A stretch of 30,941 nt of DNA, from positions 1 through 30,941 of IMG/VR virus record IMGVR_UViG_3300030406_000634. The stretch is one strand, 5' to 3'. Positions 12,036-22,500 of the stretch are shown one piece after another. Both the position numbers and the translations under genes were made by a program. This DNA comes from a virus. The first letter of the stretch is position 1. The number at the start of each line of letters is the position of its first letter. The notes beneath the pieces are model-generated. The model was not told where the DNA came from. It searched no databases and was given only the letters and a program-made list of their open reading frames with translations.

Positions 12036-13592
12036 GTGCATCAAGATAAAGAACTCATAGAACGCTTTATTCAGAAGTATGAAAGAGCAAAATCTATTAG
12101 AAGACGCTGGGAAAGTTTATTTGATGAGTGCTATGAGTTTGCAATGCCTATGCGTCAGACATTTGCTACACAATCTATTGGTGAAAGAAGAGATGATAAG
12201 ATCTTTGATGAAACAGCAGTTGTTGGTGTTCAAGAGTTTGCATCACGATTGCAAGCTGGCTTAGTTCCTAACTTTGCACGATGGGCTGACTTTACTGCTG
12301 GTAGTGAGATACCAAAAGAAGCTCGAGAAAAAATAGATAATGATTTAGAGGAAGTAACTGATTATGTATTTGAGGTTCTTCAAAACTCTAACTTTGGTCA
12401 AGAGGTTCATGAATCATTTATGGATCTGGCAATCGGTACTGGTGTACTACATGTCGAAGAGGGTGATTCTGTTAATCCAGTTAATTTTACTGCTTTGCCT
12501 TTACCTCATGTTGTTTTGGATGTTGGTCCTGACGATCATATCGATCATGTATATAGGGAAAGGGACATTAGGTATTCTGATATAAAAATACTCTATCCAG
12601 ATGCTACTATTGATGACAGGCTAAAAGGTGCGATGATGGCTAATCCTGATGGTCGAACACAGGTATTAGAAATCATTTGTAAAAATTATGATGTAATTAA
12701 TGAAGAAGCTTTTTTCTGTATTATCTTTGATATGAACACACGATGTCTATTGAAGTATGAAGAGTTCAAAGGAAATGGTAGCAATCCATTTATATGCTTT
12801 CGCTGGAGCAAAGATCCCGGTGCGGTCTATGGTCGAGGTCCACTTATTAGTGCGTTGAGTGCAATCAAAACTACTAATCTAACAATAGAACTTATATTAG
12901 AAAATGCACAGATGGCTATATCTGGTGTGTATCAAATGGATGATGATGGTGTTATTAATCCAGATACAATTAATCTAGTGCCTGGAACTGTAATACCTAA
13001 AGCACCAAACTCTGCTGGTTTACAACCAGTAAAGGCGGCTGGATCATTTGATGTTGCTCAGTTAATTCTATCCGATATGAGAAACAATATTAAAAAAGCA
13101 TTGTATAATGATATGCTCGGTAATCCAGATCGAACACCAGCCAGTGCTACAGAGATAGCAGAACGTATGGCAGATTTATCAAGACGTATTGGATCTGCTT
13201 TTGGTAGATTGCAAGCTGAGTTAGTACAGCCAGTTCTACAGCGTGTTGTTTATATTTTAAAGAAGCAAGGTCGTATTGAGATACCAACTTTAAATGGCAG
13301 ACAAGTAAAAGTACGATCTGTAAGTCCTTTATCACAAGCACAAGCCAACCAAGATATATCATCTGTTAATAGATTCTTGGAAGTTGTACAAACACGATTA
13401 GGACCAGATCTTGTAAATATTCTCATCAACTCTGAGCAAGTAGCAACTTATCTTGCCAAGAAGTTTGGTGTACCAGATAATTTAATTAGAGATTTAGAAG
13501 AGCGTAAACAGATTATTGAGTTTGCTCAACAACTACAACAACGACAATCAACAATGCAACAAGGACAAATGCGAAATGAACAAGCAAGCTAA
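12036..13592 (+). CDS. Portal (head-tail connector) protein, T7 gp8-like
   Basis: A 518-residue protein of the podovirus head-to-tail connector family. The N-terminal helical region (RRRWESLFDECYEFAMP) is followed by FDETAVVGVQEFASRLQAGLVP and NFARWADFTAG, a signature of this family, and the C-terminus is Gln-rich. It forms the dodecameric ring through which DNA is packaged and to which the tail attaches. The start is GTG 12036 with AGGAACTATT upstream. Its place between terL and scaffold fits. Confidence 0.9.
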   Translation: MHQDKELIERFIQKYERAKSIRRRWESLFDECYEFAMPMRQTFATQSIGERRDDKIFDETAVVGVQEFASRLQAGLVPNFARWADFTAGSEIPKEAREKIDNDLEEVTDYVFEVLQNSNFGQEVHESFMDLAIGTGVLHVEEGDSVNPVNFTALPLPHVVLDVGPDDHIDHVYRERDIRYSDIKILYPDATIDDRLKGAMMANPDGRTQVLEIICKNYDVINEEAFFCIIFDMNTRCLLKYEEFKGNGSNPFICFRWSKDPGAVYGRGPLISALSAIKTTNLTIELILENAQMAISGVYQMDDDGVINPDTINLVPGTVIPKAPNSAGLQPVKAAGSFDVAQLILSDMRNNIKKALYNDMLGNPDRTPASATEIAERMADLSRRIGSAFGRLQAELVQPVLQRVVYILKKQGRIEIPTLNGRQVKVRSVSPLSQAQANQDISSVNRFLEVVQTRLGPDLVNILINSEQVATYLAKKFGVPDNLIRDLEERKQIIEFAQQLQQRQSTMQQGQMRNEQAS

Positions 13593-13842
13593 CATAAGTG
13601 GTCTTGATGGATTCCCTAGAGGAACAGAAGATGAACAACAAATATCTTTAAATTTTGTTTCTCTGTTTTCATCACCAGCTGGTAAAGAAGTATTGAAGTA
13701 TTTAAGAAGTGTAACAATAGAAGCGGTACATGGATCTGCTGTAACTAATGATACTCTTCGACATGCAGAAGGTCAGCGATATATTGTTGGCTTAATTGAA
13801 AGACGTATTCAACATGGACATAAGGTGAAATCAAATGAGTGA
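13576..13842 (+). CDS. Bbp19-like small phage protein, 88 aa
   Basis: The frame is open from 13516, but ATG 13576 with AAGGACAAATGCGAA upstream is the likely start. The segment VSLFSSPAGKEVLKYLRS followed by DTLRHAEGQRYIVGLIERRI matches the small Bbp19-like phage family: one helix with the S-P-x-G-K-x-V pattern, then one with E-G-x-R. Such genes sit next to portal genes in many podoviruses. The role is unknown, possibly head assembly. It overlaps the portal gene by 17 bases and the scaffold gene by 8. Confidence 0.65.
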   Translation: MNKQANISGLDGFPRGTEDEQQISLNFVSLFSSPAGKEVLKYLRSVTIEAVHGSAVTNDTLRHAEGQRYIVGLIERRIQHGHKVKSNE

Positions 13843-14560
13843 AGAACAACAAACAGAAACTACTGAGCAAACAGCTAATGAAACAATAGAAGTACCTCAG
13901 GAGTATGCAGATGAAAGACCGAGTTGGTTACCAGAAAAATTTAAAACACCAGAAGATATGGCTAATTCTTACTCTAATCTTGAAGCTAAGATTGGACAAA
14001 AAGAAGAAGATATACGATCTGCTGTAATGAAAGAAATGGAAGAAACTGCTTTCTCCGAAAGACCAGCTACTTCTGATGATTATATATTACCTGAGTCTAT
14101 CGATTTAGATCAAGCCGCAGATAATAAATTATTAAACTGGTGGGCTGAACATTCCTTTGAAAATGGATTCTCTCAAGAAGAGTTTCAAAAAGGTATAGAA
14201 GCATTTAAAGATTCTATGGATGATGGATATAATGCTGAAACAGAGATGGAGCAATTAGGTGATAATGCAGAAGATCGTGTTGAAGCTGTTGGATTATTTG
14301 TACAGCAGAACTTTCCAGAAGAAGTTAGGGATGCTGTAGATAGTTTATGTGCTACGGCAAATGGTATAAAAGCTATGGAAATAATTATGAACAATATGAA
14401 GCAGACTCCTGTTAATGGATCTTCCTCTCCTACTGCTGTTTTAACAGAAGACAAGTTGCGAGAGATGATGAACGACCCTCGTTATTTTAATCCTAGCCAA
14501 AGGGATGCTGGTTTTGTTAGGATGGTAGATGACGGTTTTAAAAAGATGTATAACAAATGA
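13835..14560 (+). CDS. Capsid scaffolding protein
   Basis: A 241-residue acidic protein that starts with a Glu/Thr/Gln-rich disordered region. RPSWLPEKFKTPEDMANSYS (29-48) and LEAKIGQKEED follow, a hallmark of T7 gp9-type scaffolds, and the rest is mainly helical. The C-terminus carries the short basic helix DDGFKKMYNK, the part that usually contacts the coat protein. It should guide assembly of the coat shell and then leave. It has good context between portal and capsid genes. Confidence 0.85.
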   Translation: MSEEQQTETTEQTANETIEVPQEYADERPSWLPEKFKTPEDMANSYSNLEAKIGQKEEDIRSAVMKEMEETAFSERPATSDDYILPESIDLDQAADNKLLNWWAEHSFENGFSQEEFQKGIEAFKDSMDDGYNAETEMEQLGDNAEDRVEAVGLFVQQNFPEEVRDAVDSLCATANGIKAMEIIMNNMKQTPVNGSSSPTAVLTEDKLREMMNDPRYFNPSQRDAGFVRMVDDGFKKMYNK

Positions 14561-15116
14561 AAAAGAAAAAAGTAAAAAAGCCGATAAAGTATTGACTTAT
14601 ATCAGACGAGGTAACCTTGAGTTTCGACCATGTGTTATTTCTGATGTTGATATTATTGTCGATAATATGCGCCTACCTGATATCAGAGAGTGTGCATTGG
14701 TTGGGGTATCACCAAAGTTAGCCCTCCATGTTCCTTTTGTAGAAGAAGGAGCAAGAGGATTTACTATCTGCCATAATAATAAACCTATAGCTATGTGTGG
14801 TATCACACCTATGGATAAGTATATGCATACTGGTAAGATATGGTTTCTTGGTACAGATGATGTAGATAAAATATGGAAATCATTCTATAAACACTCCAAA
14901 CTAATACTTAGTTTCTTGTCTATTGACTATGATGTAGTAGAAAATTATGTGCCAGTAGATCATTATAAAACTATCAGATGGCTAAAATGGATAGGGTTTG
15001 AGGTAGAAAATCAGCAATATTTTATAGATCATCATGAGTTTGTACGAGTTTTCTATTGCAATTTAAATAAATTTGAGTCTAATAATAGATTAAGTGAAAG
15101 ACCCGTACTGCATTAG
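14529..15116 (+). CDS. GNAT-fold protein similar to T7 gp13
   Basis: A 195-residue protein with a GNAT-like layout: LEFRPCVISDVDIIVDNM (strand-helix start), ITPMDKYMHTGKIWFLGTDD, and VPVDHYKTIRWLKWIGFEV, matching the terminal N-x-x-x-I-R-F-L-K-x-x-G pattern of T7 gp13, an assembly protein. The acetyl-CoA loop (Q/R-x-x-G-x-G/A) is not evident, so a structural rather than enzymatic role is likely. AGGATGGTAG before ATG 14529 supports a 32-base overlap with the scaffold gene. TTG 14592 is an alternative. It lies before the capsid gene, unlike T7. Confidence 0.75.
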   Translation: MTVLKRCITNEKEKSKKADKVLTYIRRGNLEFRPCVISDVDIIVDNMRLPDIRECALVGVSPKLALHVPFVEEGARGFTICHNNKPIAMCGITPMDKYMHTGKIWFLGTDDVDKIWKSFYKHSKLILSFLSIDYDVVENYVPVDHYKTIRWLKWIGFEVENQQYFIDHHEFVRVFYCNLNKFESNNRLSERPVLH

Positions 15117-15201
15117 AGAAGCCCACTATGGATAACTTCGTTGAAAAATGCACAGGACAATCTGAATCGTAAATTGAAACTCTAACTAATGAGGTGCTTA
15201 A

Positions 15202-16017
15202 ATGGCTAATACTATTGACACAGCCTTTATCAAGCAGTTCGAGTCTGAAGTTCACCTTGCTTATCAGCGTATGGGTTCTAAACTAAGGAACACTGTGCGT
15301 ATGGCAAACAATGTGACTGCAAGTGTTGTACGCTTTCAGAAGATTGGAACTGGAACTGCGAGTACCAAGTCCAGAAATGGTCTTGTGACTCCAATGGAAC
15401 TAGCGCATACAACTGTTGAAGCGACAATGAGTGACTTCTATGCCGCAGAATATATCGACAAGTTGGATGAGTTAAAAATCAACATCAATGAGCGACAAGC
15501 TGTTGCAACTTCGGCGGCGGCGGCACTCGGTCGTAAAACTGATGAACTCCTATACACCGCTATGGATAGTGGTGCTAATTCAACTCAAATACATGATACA
15601 GGTTCAGCTCTTGCAAAAGCTGATTTGCTTTCATTATTTGAAACATTTGGTACTGCTAATATTCCAGAAGATGGCAATAGGTATCTTGCGATGCATCCAA
15701 AGGGATATGCTGACTTGTTTAATATAACTGAGTTTGCATCATCTGACTTTGTTGGTGAACAGAATCTACCTTTTGCTGGTGGAATGTCTATGAAAGAATT
15801 TCTTGGTTTCAAGATATTTTCAACTGCCGCTATTACAGCTGGTAAGAATATGGCATACCATACATCTGCTATAGGATTAGGTATTAACTCTGATGTTCAG
15901 ACAGAGATCAACTATATCGCTGAAAGAGCATCACATCTTGCAACATCTATGATGTCAATGGGTGCTGTTGTTATTGATGACAATGGTATCTATGAAGTCT
16001 TAGATAACAACTCATAG
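15202..16017 (+). CDS. Major capsid protein
   Basis: A 271-residue protein with the composition and layout of a phage coat protein. It has an N-terminal helix (FIKQFESEVHLAYQRMG), a central region with ATMSDFYAAEYIDKLDELK, a long loop, and a C-terminal domain ending in SMMSMGAVVIDDNGIYEV. It is short for an HK97-fold coat protein and has no obvious prohead protease next to it. GAGGTGCTTAA precedes ATG 15202. Position after scaffold and before the tail tubular genes is as expected. The 85 bases upstream hold no clear promoter. Confidence 0.85.
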   Translation: MANTIDTAFIKQFESEVHLAYQRMGSKLRNTVRMANNVTASVVRFQKIGTGTASTKSRNGLVTPMELAHTTVEATMSDFYAAEYIDKLDELKININERQAVATSAAAALGRKTDELLYTAMDSGANSTQIHDTGSALAKADLLSLFETFGTANIPEDGNRYLAMHPKGYADLFNITEFASSDFVGEQNLPFAGGMSMKEFLGFKIFSTAAITAGKNMAYHTSAIGLGINSDVQTEINYIAERASHLATSMMSMGAVVIDDNGIYEVLDNNS

Positions 16018-16028
16018 GAGGTATTGAA

Positions 16029-16292
16029 ATGGCTTATAGTGCTAGTGGATTATCTCGATTGGCTGGTGCATCAAATTTAAACTTGTGGGCTTATACAACT
16101 ACAGACGCTATTGCGGCTGTTAACTCCGCTGGTTATTTTAATGATGCCGCGAACATGCTAGCTGTTCGAGATGTTATTCTTGTTGCTGACACAAACACTC
16201 CTACGACACATTTTGTGACTGTTTTGTCAAATACTGGAACTGTAGTAGATGTATCTGATGGTACAGCTATTGCCGAAACAGACGGCGACTAA
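16029..16292 (+). CDS. Small capsid-associated protein, 87 aa (decoration candidate)
   Basis: A beta-rich, neutral protein: LNLWAYTTTDAIAAVNSAGYF, then VRDVILVAD and THFVTVLSNTGTVVDV. This pattern is common in short proteins next to capsid genes of marine podoviruses. The mixture of strands and small residues fits a capsid decoration or head-completion protein, but I know no direct proof. The ATG at 16029 has AGGAGGTATTGAA. The stop overlaps the next start as TAATG. Confidence 0.65.
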   Translation: MAYSASGLSRLAGASNLNLWAYTTTDAIAAVNSAGYFNDAANMLAVRDVILVADTNTPTTHFVTVLSNTGTVVDVSDGTAIAETDGD

Positions 16293-16879
16293 TGACTGCA
16301 ACTGCGGCAGATAGCGCAATAGATATTTCTAGTCGTGCTTTGATTCTGATAGGTGCTGAACCTATTACATCATTTACTGATGGAACAACAGAATCTCTAG
16401 TGGCTTCAAATCTTTATGAAGATATCTGCCGTAGTGCCTTATCTAATACACGATGGCGATTTGCAACAGATCAACGAGTGCTAAACAGATTAACTGAGGC
16501 ACCAACTGGTCGATATGATTTTGCTTATCAATTACCTTCTAATCATTTAATAACACATGCTGTTACAGTTAATGATTTGCCGATAGGCTATCAGATATAT
16601 GGTGATATGGTATTTGCTGATACTTCATCTCAGGATGTTGTTATTGCTGATTATACCTTTCGACAAACAGAAGAAAACTTTCCAAGTTATTTTACCATAG
16701 CTTTACAGTATGCTTTGGCTTCTGCTTTTGCTACATCTATTGCTCGAGATGCAACATTAATGCAGTTGATGACAAGCATGGCAGATCAGGCAATGCTTAA
16801 AGCTAGGAATATAGATTCACAACAGCAAACAACAAGAACTATACCACAAACTAGATTTGCTTTAACAAGGAGGAGTTAA
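16292..16879 (+). CDS. Tail tubular protein A, T7 gp11-like
   Basis: A 195-residue protein of the T7 gp11/adaptor family. Helices at the start (SAIDISSRALILIGAEPI) are followed by LYEDICRSALSNTRWRFAT, an x-L-x-x-x-W-x-F-A feature of these gatekeeper proteins. A beta-rich middle (YQLPSNHLITHAV) and a final helical segment (ALQYALASAFATSIA) complete it. It should form the ring under the portal. It begins on the stop of the previous gene (TAATG) and ends on the start of the next, so the three are coupled. Confidence 0.88.
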   Translation: MTATAADSAIDISSRALILIGAEPITSFTDGTTESLVASNLYEDICRSALSNTRWRFATDQRVLNRLTEAPTGRYDFAYQLPSNHLITHAVTVNDLPIGYQIYGDMVFADTSSQDVVIADYTFRQTEENFPSYFTIALQYALASAFATSIARDATLMQLMTSMADQAMLKARNIDSQQQTTRTIPQTRFALTRRS

Positions 16880-19143
16880 TGCGTAAAGCAAAGATACCTC
16901 TTACCAATTTTCAGTATGGTGAGCTAAGTCCTAGTTTAATATCCAGAACAGATACAAGAGTCTATAATGCCTCTGCTCAAAAAGTTGAGAACTTCTTTTT
17001 AAGGGCAGAAGGTGGTGTTATTAAACGTGCTGGTTTATCTAAGATATATGAGTTTGATACAACTGTTGATGCTACAAAAGTACAGCAACATAGATTAGTT
17101 CCTTTTATATTTTCTGATGATGAAAGATACATTGTATCCTTAGAGCATCAGAAGATTAGAGTATTTCAGATTGATACTAATAATACTGTTTCATTAGCAA
17201 CTACAATTACACAAGATGCAAATAGTGCTACATTACCTTTTACAAATACAAACATACATCAGGTTACATATGCACAATCTGGTGATGTAATGTTTATTGC
17301 TCATCAAACATTTATGGTTAGAAAGCTTGTTCGTACTGGATTAACATCGTTTCAAGTAGAAACAAAAACATTCGATACACAATCTGCTGGAGCAAAAATA
17401 TACCAGCCATACTTTCAGTTCCAAGATCTTGGTGTAACGTTAGATCCGTCAGCTAGTTCTGGCAATGGGATTACTCTTACTACCAGTGCCGCTTACTGGG
17501 ATTTGACTGGATCACAATCAGGTGGTAACTATCCTGATTCAAAACATGTTGGTACAACTATTCGTTATCATGGTCAGGAGATAGAGATTACTTCTGTTCA
17601 GTCTGCTACTCAGGCGACTGGAAATTGTTTAGCGACACTGAAGAAAAAACTTAAAGTAGATTCTTTTCGTACAGATAATGGAGTTGCTACAGTAACAGTT
17701 ACATTGGTTAATCATGGTTTTTCTGCTAGTGATGCTTTTGTTATCTCTAATGCTGATACTGTTGGTGGTATAAGCACAAGTAATTTAAATGGCTCTCGAA
17801 CTGTTTCAGAAGTGATAGATGATAATACTTTTACGTTTACCGCTGGTGGTAATGCTAATGATTCTACTGTTGGTGGGGGAACTCCTTTCTTAGAAACTCA
17901 TGCACCAGCCACTAACTGGTCAGAGCAATCGTATTCTACACTTAGAGGTTTTCCTGGAGCTGTTACTTTTCATCAGAATAGATTATGGTATGGAGGTACA
18001 ATATCACAACCTGATGGATTGTGGGCTAGTAAGTCTAATGAGTTCTTTAACTTTGATACTGGTGAAGCCGCGGATAATGATTCTATAGATATTCGTGCAT
18101 CTATTGGTGAAGTAAATACAATCCGACATTTAGTATCGAATAGAGATCTTCAAGCCTTTACAACTACAGATGAATTTATTGTGCCAGCTTTTGTTGAGAA
18201 GCCTACAACCCCTACAAATGCTACAATCAAAAGACAAACTTCTTTTGGTTCTTCTTTTGTGAAGCCTTATGTTTATGATGGTGCAACAGTGTATGTGCAA
18301 GGATCAGGGGAGATAGTTCGAGAAATGCTTTTTGATGATGGTCAGCAAGCCTATACCGGTCAACCTATCTCAAGCTTATCATCTCATTTAATTAAGAATC
18401 CTATTCAAGCAACTACATTAGCTGGTGGTATTGATCGTGCTGAGTCATATTATTTCTTAGTAGATGCTGATGGTACTCTAGCTATATTCAACTCTAATAG
18501 AGCAGAGCAAAGATATGGCTGGACACAGTTTACGAGTCAAGGTTCTTTTCATTCTCTTTGCACAGTTGATACTAGGGTGTATGCTGTAGTTAAGTTTGAT
18601 AAAGGAGATGGTACAAATAAATATATTCTCTGTGAGTTTGATAGTAGCTTTAATACTGATATGGCTAAAACATATTCTGGTAGTAACGGAGTCTTCTCCG
18701 TCAGTGCTGACTTTGCTAACGGTGCAGTCCTCGATGTGGTCAGTGGCACTCATTATCTTGGTCAGTTTACTGTGGCTAGTGGGAACATCGATGTATCGGC
18801 TGTGGACAATTCTCTTTCATCAGCAGAAATAGGATTTAAGTTTGATGTTACACTTACAACAAATCCTATCGATACAGCTACTCAACAAGGAGTATTATCT
18901 GGTGAGCCAAGAAGTCTAAATAAAGTTATTGTAGATTTAAGTAATACTTTGTCTTGTTCTGTTAACAATAAAAATTTAATTATTAGACAAGTAACAGATG
19001 ATTTAAGTCAAGCGCGAGTAGCAATTACTGGTAAGAAAGAATTTAGATTACTAGGATTCTCAAAAGATCCTCAAGTAACTGTAAGTCAATCTGCACCATT
19101 ATCATTACAAGTTAATTCAATTATAGCGGAGATTACATTTTAA
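16879..19143 (+). CDS. Tail tubular protein B, T7 gp12-like nozzle
   Basis: A 754-residue, beta-rich protein. It opens with NFQYGELSPSLISRTDTRVY and KVENFFLRAEGGVIKRAG, signatures of the T7 gp12 family. Later blocks such as FHQNRLWYGGT and GEVNTIRHLVSNRDLQAFTT fit its beta-propeller-like core. It forms the tail nozzle below gp11. AGGAGGAGTTA precedes ATG 16879. Length is close to that of T7 gp12 (about 794). Confidence 0.9.
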   Translation: MRKAKIPLTNFQYGELSPSLISRTDTRVYNASAQKVENFFLRAEGGVIKRAGLSKIYEFDTTVDATKVQQHRLVPFIFSDDERYIVSLEHQKIRVFQIDTNNTVSLATTITQDANSATLPFTNTNIHQVTYAQSGDVMFIAHQTFMVRKLVRTGLTSFQVETKTFDTQSAGAKIYQPYFQFQDLGVTLDPSASSGNGITLTTSAAYWDLTGSQSGGNYPDSKHVGTTIRYHGQEIEITSVQSATQATGNCLATLKKKLKVDSFRTDNGVATVTVTLVNHGFSASDAFVISNADTVGGISTSNLNGSRTVSEVIDDNTFTFTAGGNANDSTVGGGTPFLETHAPATNWSEQSYSTLRGFPGAVTFHQNRLWYGGTISQPDGLWASKSNEFFNFDTGEAADNDSIDIRASIGEVNTIRHLVSNRDLQAFTTTDEFIVPAFVEKPTTPTNATIKRQTSFGSSFVKPYVYDGATVYVQGSGEIVREMLFDDGQQAYTGQPISSLSSHLIKNPIQATTLAGGIDRAESYYFLVDADGTLAIFNSNRAEQRYGWTQFTSQGSFHSLCTVDTRVYAVVKFDKGDGTNKYILCEFDSSFNTDMAKTYSGSNGVFSVSADFANGAVLDVVSGTHYLGQFTVASGNIDVSAVDNSLSSAEIGFKFDVTLTTNPIDTATQQGVLSGEPRSLNKVIVDLSNTLSCSVNNKNLIIRQVTDDLSQARVAITGKKEFRLLGFSKDPQVTVSQSAPLSLQVNSIIAEITF

Positions 19144-19586
19144 TGGATATTTTTTCAGCATTAGGTTTTGCAAGTTCTTTATTTGGTGCGGCGGCAACTA
19201 TTGAAAGAGGTCGTGAGATTCGCCGACAGAAAGAAGCAGAAGCACAACAGTTAGAGCAAGAACGTAGACAAGCTGAGATTAATACACTCCAGCAACATAA
19301 TGATTTACTAGCAGAACTAGATCAGGCTGAAGATGTTAATAGAGCTACCTTTGCTTTTCTTAATAGAGATGATGATAATTCTGTTAGAGCTTTCAATGAA
19401 GCACAGACAGAGATATCAGATAGAGATATAAGACGTATTGATGCACAAGGGTTATATGCTAGTGAGCAGTTACGATTAAGAAGTGTTGGTGCTTTAAGAG
19501 CTGGTCGAGCCGCAGAAAGGGCAGCTAACTTAAATGCTATGGCTACTATATTCTCTGCATCATATAAGGCTACACAAACAGGATAG
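19143..19586 (+). CDS. Internal virion protein, T7 gp14-like
   Basis: A 147-residue protein with a hydrophobic N-terminal helix (FSALGFASSLFGAAATI, residues 3-19) followed by a long Glu/Gln/Arg-rich helix, probably coiled coil (22-60), and a basic second helix. This is the layout of the ejected gp14-type core protein, which inserts into the outer membrane at infection. It overlaps the nozzle gene stop as TAATG without its own ribosome binding site, so its expression is coupled. Confidence 0.75.
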   Translation: MDIFSALGFASSLFGAAATIERGREIRRQKEAEAQQLEQERRQAEINTLQQHNDLLAELDQAEDVNRATFAFLNRDDDNSVRAFNEAQTEISDRDIRRIDAQGLYASEQLRLRSVGALRAGRAAERAANLNAMATIFSASYKATQTG

Positions 19587-19591
19587 TTATA

Positions 19592-22500
19592 ATGGTAGTA
19601 CGACAGAAACAAAGATTTAGAAATCAACAGATAGGTGTGATTCGTACTGATATGTCAGTAGCAAATAGTCTTGCTGATATATCAAATAGCATGGAGCGTA
19701 TATCTAATACAGCTTTTAGAGAAGCCGCAGTTCGAGCAGAAGAGAAAGGCAGAAAGTTCGTAGCAGATTTACCTGACAATCAAATCATGGGTATTGATGA
19801 AAAAGGTCAACCAGTAAATTTATTAAATGATCTTAGGACATCTCTCTCTACTAAAGGCTATGGAACAATAGCCAAAAGAACTATCGAGCGTGAGATAAGA
19901 AGACGTTTTGCAACAGTTGCTAAAAATACTTATGTAAATAAAGCCGCAGAACTATCGGCTAAATATAGGTTTCAGCCAACAAAATTCCAAGAAGAGTTTT
20001 CTAACTTTCTATTAACACAAGCCCAGCCTTATGATGGAGAATATCGTAATGCAATATTAGATGGTGGAACTGCATATGGTGCGGCAGTCAAAAGTAATAT
20101 TGTTAAAAACTCACTTATAAACCAGCAAAGAATATCCGCTGAGAACTGGTCAGTAGAAGCAGAAAAAACATACTCTAATGATTATGCGTTAGGTATAGCT
20201 AATCTTGGTAGTGATATTGCTGGTTTTGAGAATGTTATGAAAGAAGATCTTGCTCATAACGAAACTAAAAATATTGCTACTAATCTACAGTTTAATGGCG
20301 CACTTAAAATAAATGGTAACGGTTATACTAATACTAGGAAGTCAAACTATGGTCAGGGTGTTGTTATGGGATTTCACCAGCGACTACTTGATTCAGATCC
20401 TTTATTAGCAAACGATTTACAGCGTGCTATTACAAATAAAAACAAAACACTTCGAGGACTAGATAAACTTAAAGAAAAGCTGGGTGAAGAAGGTGTTAAA
20501 CGTATATCAAAAGCTTTATCTTTTGTAGAAAACAATGGAGATATACTTGCTCTTGAGCGATCTGTTACAAAACAAAAGGTAGTAGCATCTAATAGAAATT
20601 CTTTACTCTCTGCTCAAGAATCAGAGATAGATGAATCATTCCAAGAAACAGTATTGGAAAATAATGAAACTATTCAAAATGAATTACTAACACCAGACTT
20701 TACTGATCGATTTGAAAAAGAAATAAGTATAGCTAATGATTCTGTTGAGGTCGGTAAGATACTCGAGAGATTTATAAATGATACATACAGTAAAGGTCTT
20801 ACTAAGCAAAAGATAACTGTCGGTGATAGAACACTAAAAGCTAAGAACTCTCCTTTAACACAGACACAAGTAAGCGGAGTTATTGCAGATCTTCGTAAAT
20901 CAGCAGAAACAGAAATAGCGTCTAGGCTTATAAACTCTACAAAAGATACTGCTGGTAATGTAGATCTTGTAAAAGCTAATAGAATAATACGCTATCTAGG
21001 TGATACTGACGTTAGAAATTTAGCTGGTTTTTCTCAACCAGAGATTACTAGACTAAGACAGTTTGAAGACTTTACATCTCTACCAAGAGAGGTTGTAGAG
21101 AAGATGTATCCATTTGGTCCACAGATACAGCCCTCACAATATTCTAAATCTATTCGAGCAAGTATTGCTAATAGTATGGCAAATATTATTGATGATATTA
21201 CTTCGAGCAAAGGAATTACAGAAAAACAAGCGGCTACTCAGTCATACTTTAAGCAGTTAGATGTAGGTGCTGTTATGATGGGTAATAGCTCAACTCCTGA
21301 AAGAGAAAATGTAGATGAGTATGTTTTTGGAGATATTCCCAACTTACCTAAAGAGCAACGTCCTCGATTATACTTTGATCCTAGTTTTGTAACGAGTCCA
21401 GATTTTGCTGATGCACGAACACGCATAGCACAACTCGTTATCAATCAAAATGCTATGCCAGAATCTTTAAGAAAATCAATGCAAGCTTTTGTTGCTGGAA
21501 ATAATATCAATTCCCAACAGTTTGCAGCTTATCGAACATTTATAAAAGGTTTTGTTGAAGATACAACATTTGATGAAAAAACTAATACTGTTGCTCAAAA
21601 AAATGTTTTTGCTAATCATTCTGTAAATACTGAGGTTACATTTATTAAACAGCTTGAGGCGGCTATTGAAATAAATGGTGAGGAGAACGCTTTTTCTACA
21701 TATCAAAAGTTTATTGAATTACAAAATGATAGAGAAAGACTTAACAATGCTATTACTGAAATATTCCAAAAAGAAGAAAAGTATGGAGGTAAATCTGGTC
21801 GTTCTCTAATGTTTGAGATTGTTGCTAGAAAAACTGGTGGCAGAAATACTGTTCCCTATCGATTGCTAACCCAGCAGAATGGTGCGGCTCTTGATATGTA
21901 TATATATAGAAAGCTATCTACAAACAGAGGATTCGAATCTACAAAAGATTTTGGTAAGTTTATAGAACAAACACTGAAGCAAAGTTTTGGTAGTGGTGAT
22001 GGGTTTATTCTTGAATCACATATGATAAATGCCAGCGATGGTGAGAAGTTAACACGCTTTGCTCCTATGATTCTTTTTGGTGGCAATAAGGAATATGCAA
22101 AAGATTTTAAAAAGTTTTCAGCAGATCAGGTTTCTGTCTTAACTGATGGTAAGGTAAATCTTATTGCTGGAACAACAAATGGTTTTGGTGGGGATGATAC
22201 ACAGGTTGGTAACTTCTTTTCTCTTAGAGGTGTTACAGCAGAATCACAAGCACTGAAGGGATTTCTTATTCCTGAGAATGATGCTTCTATTGTACCTATT
22301 ACTTCTCTTGATGAAGAAGAGTTTGAGATTCGAGAGCAGAATAAAATACGCACATCTTTTCTTTTATATGTATCTTACAACGGAGAGCTTGTGCCTTACA
22401 TCCGTGAGATTAGTCCTAATGAAAGAGATTTTGTTCGTATATCTTTGAAAGATTATGCACAGTTTAAGAACTTTGAAAAAGGTATTGTGATTCCAGCAGA

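Noticed and set aside
15128-15172. 14-codon ORF between the GNAT and capsid genes
   Set aside because: No ribosome binding site and no distinctive composition; probably spacer.
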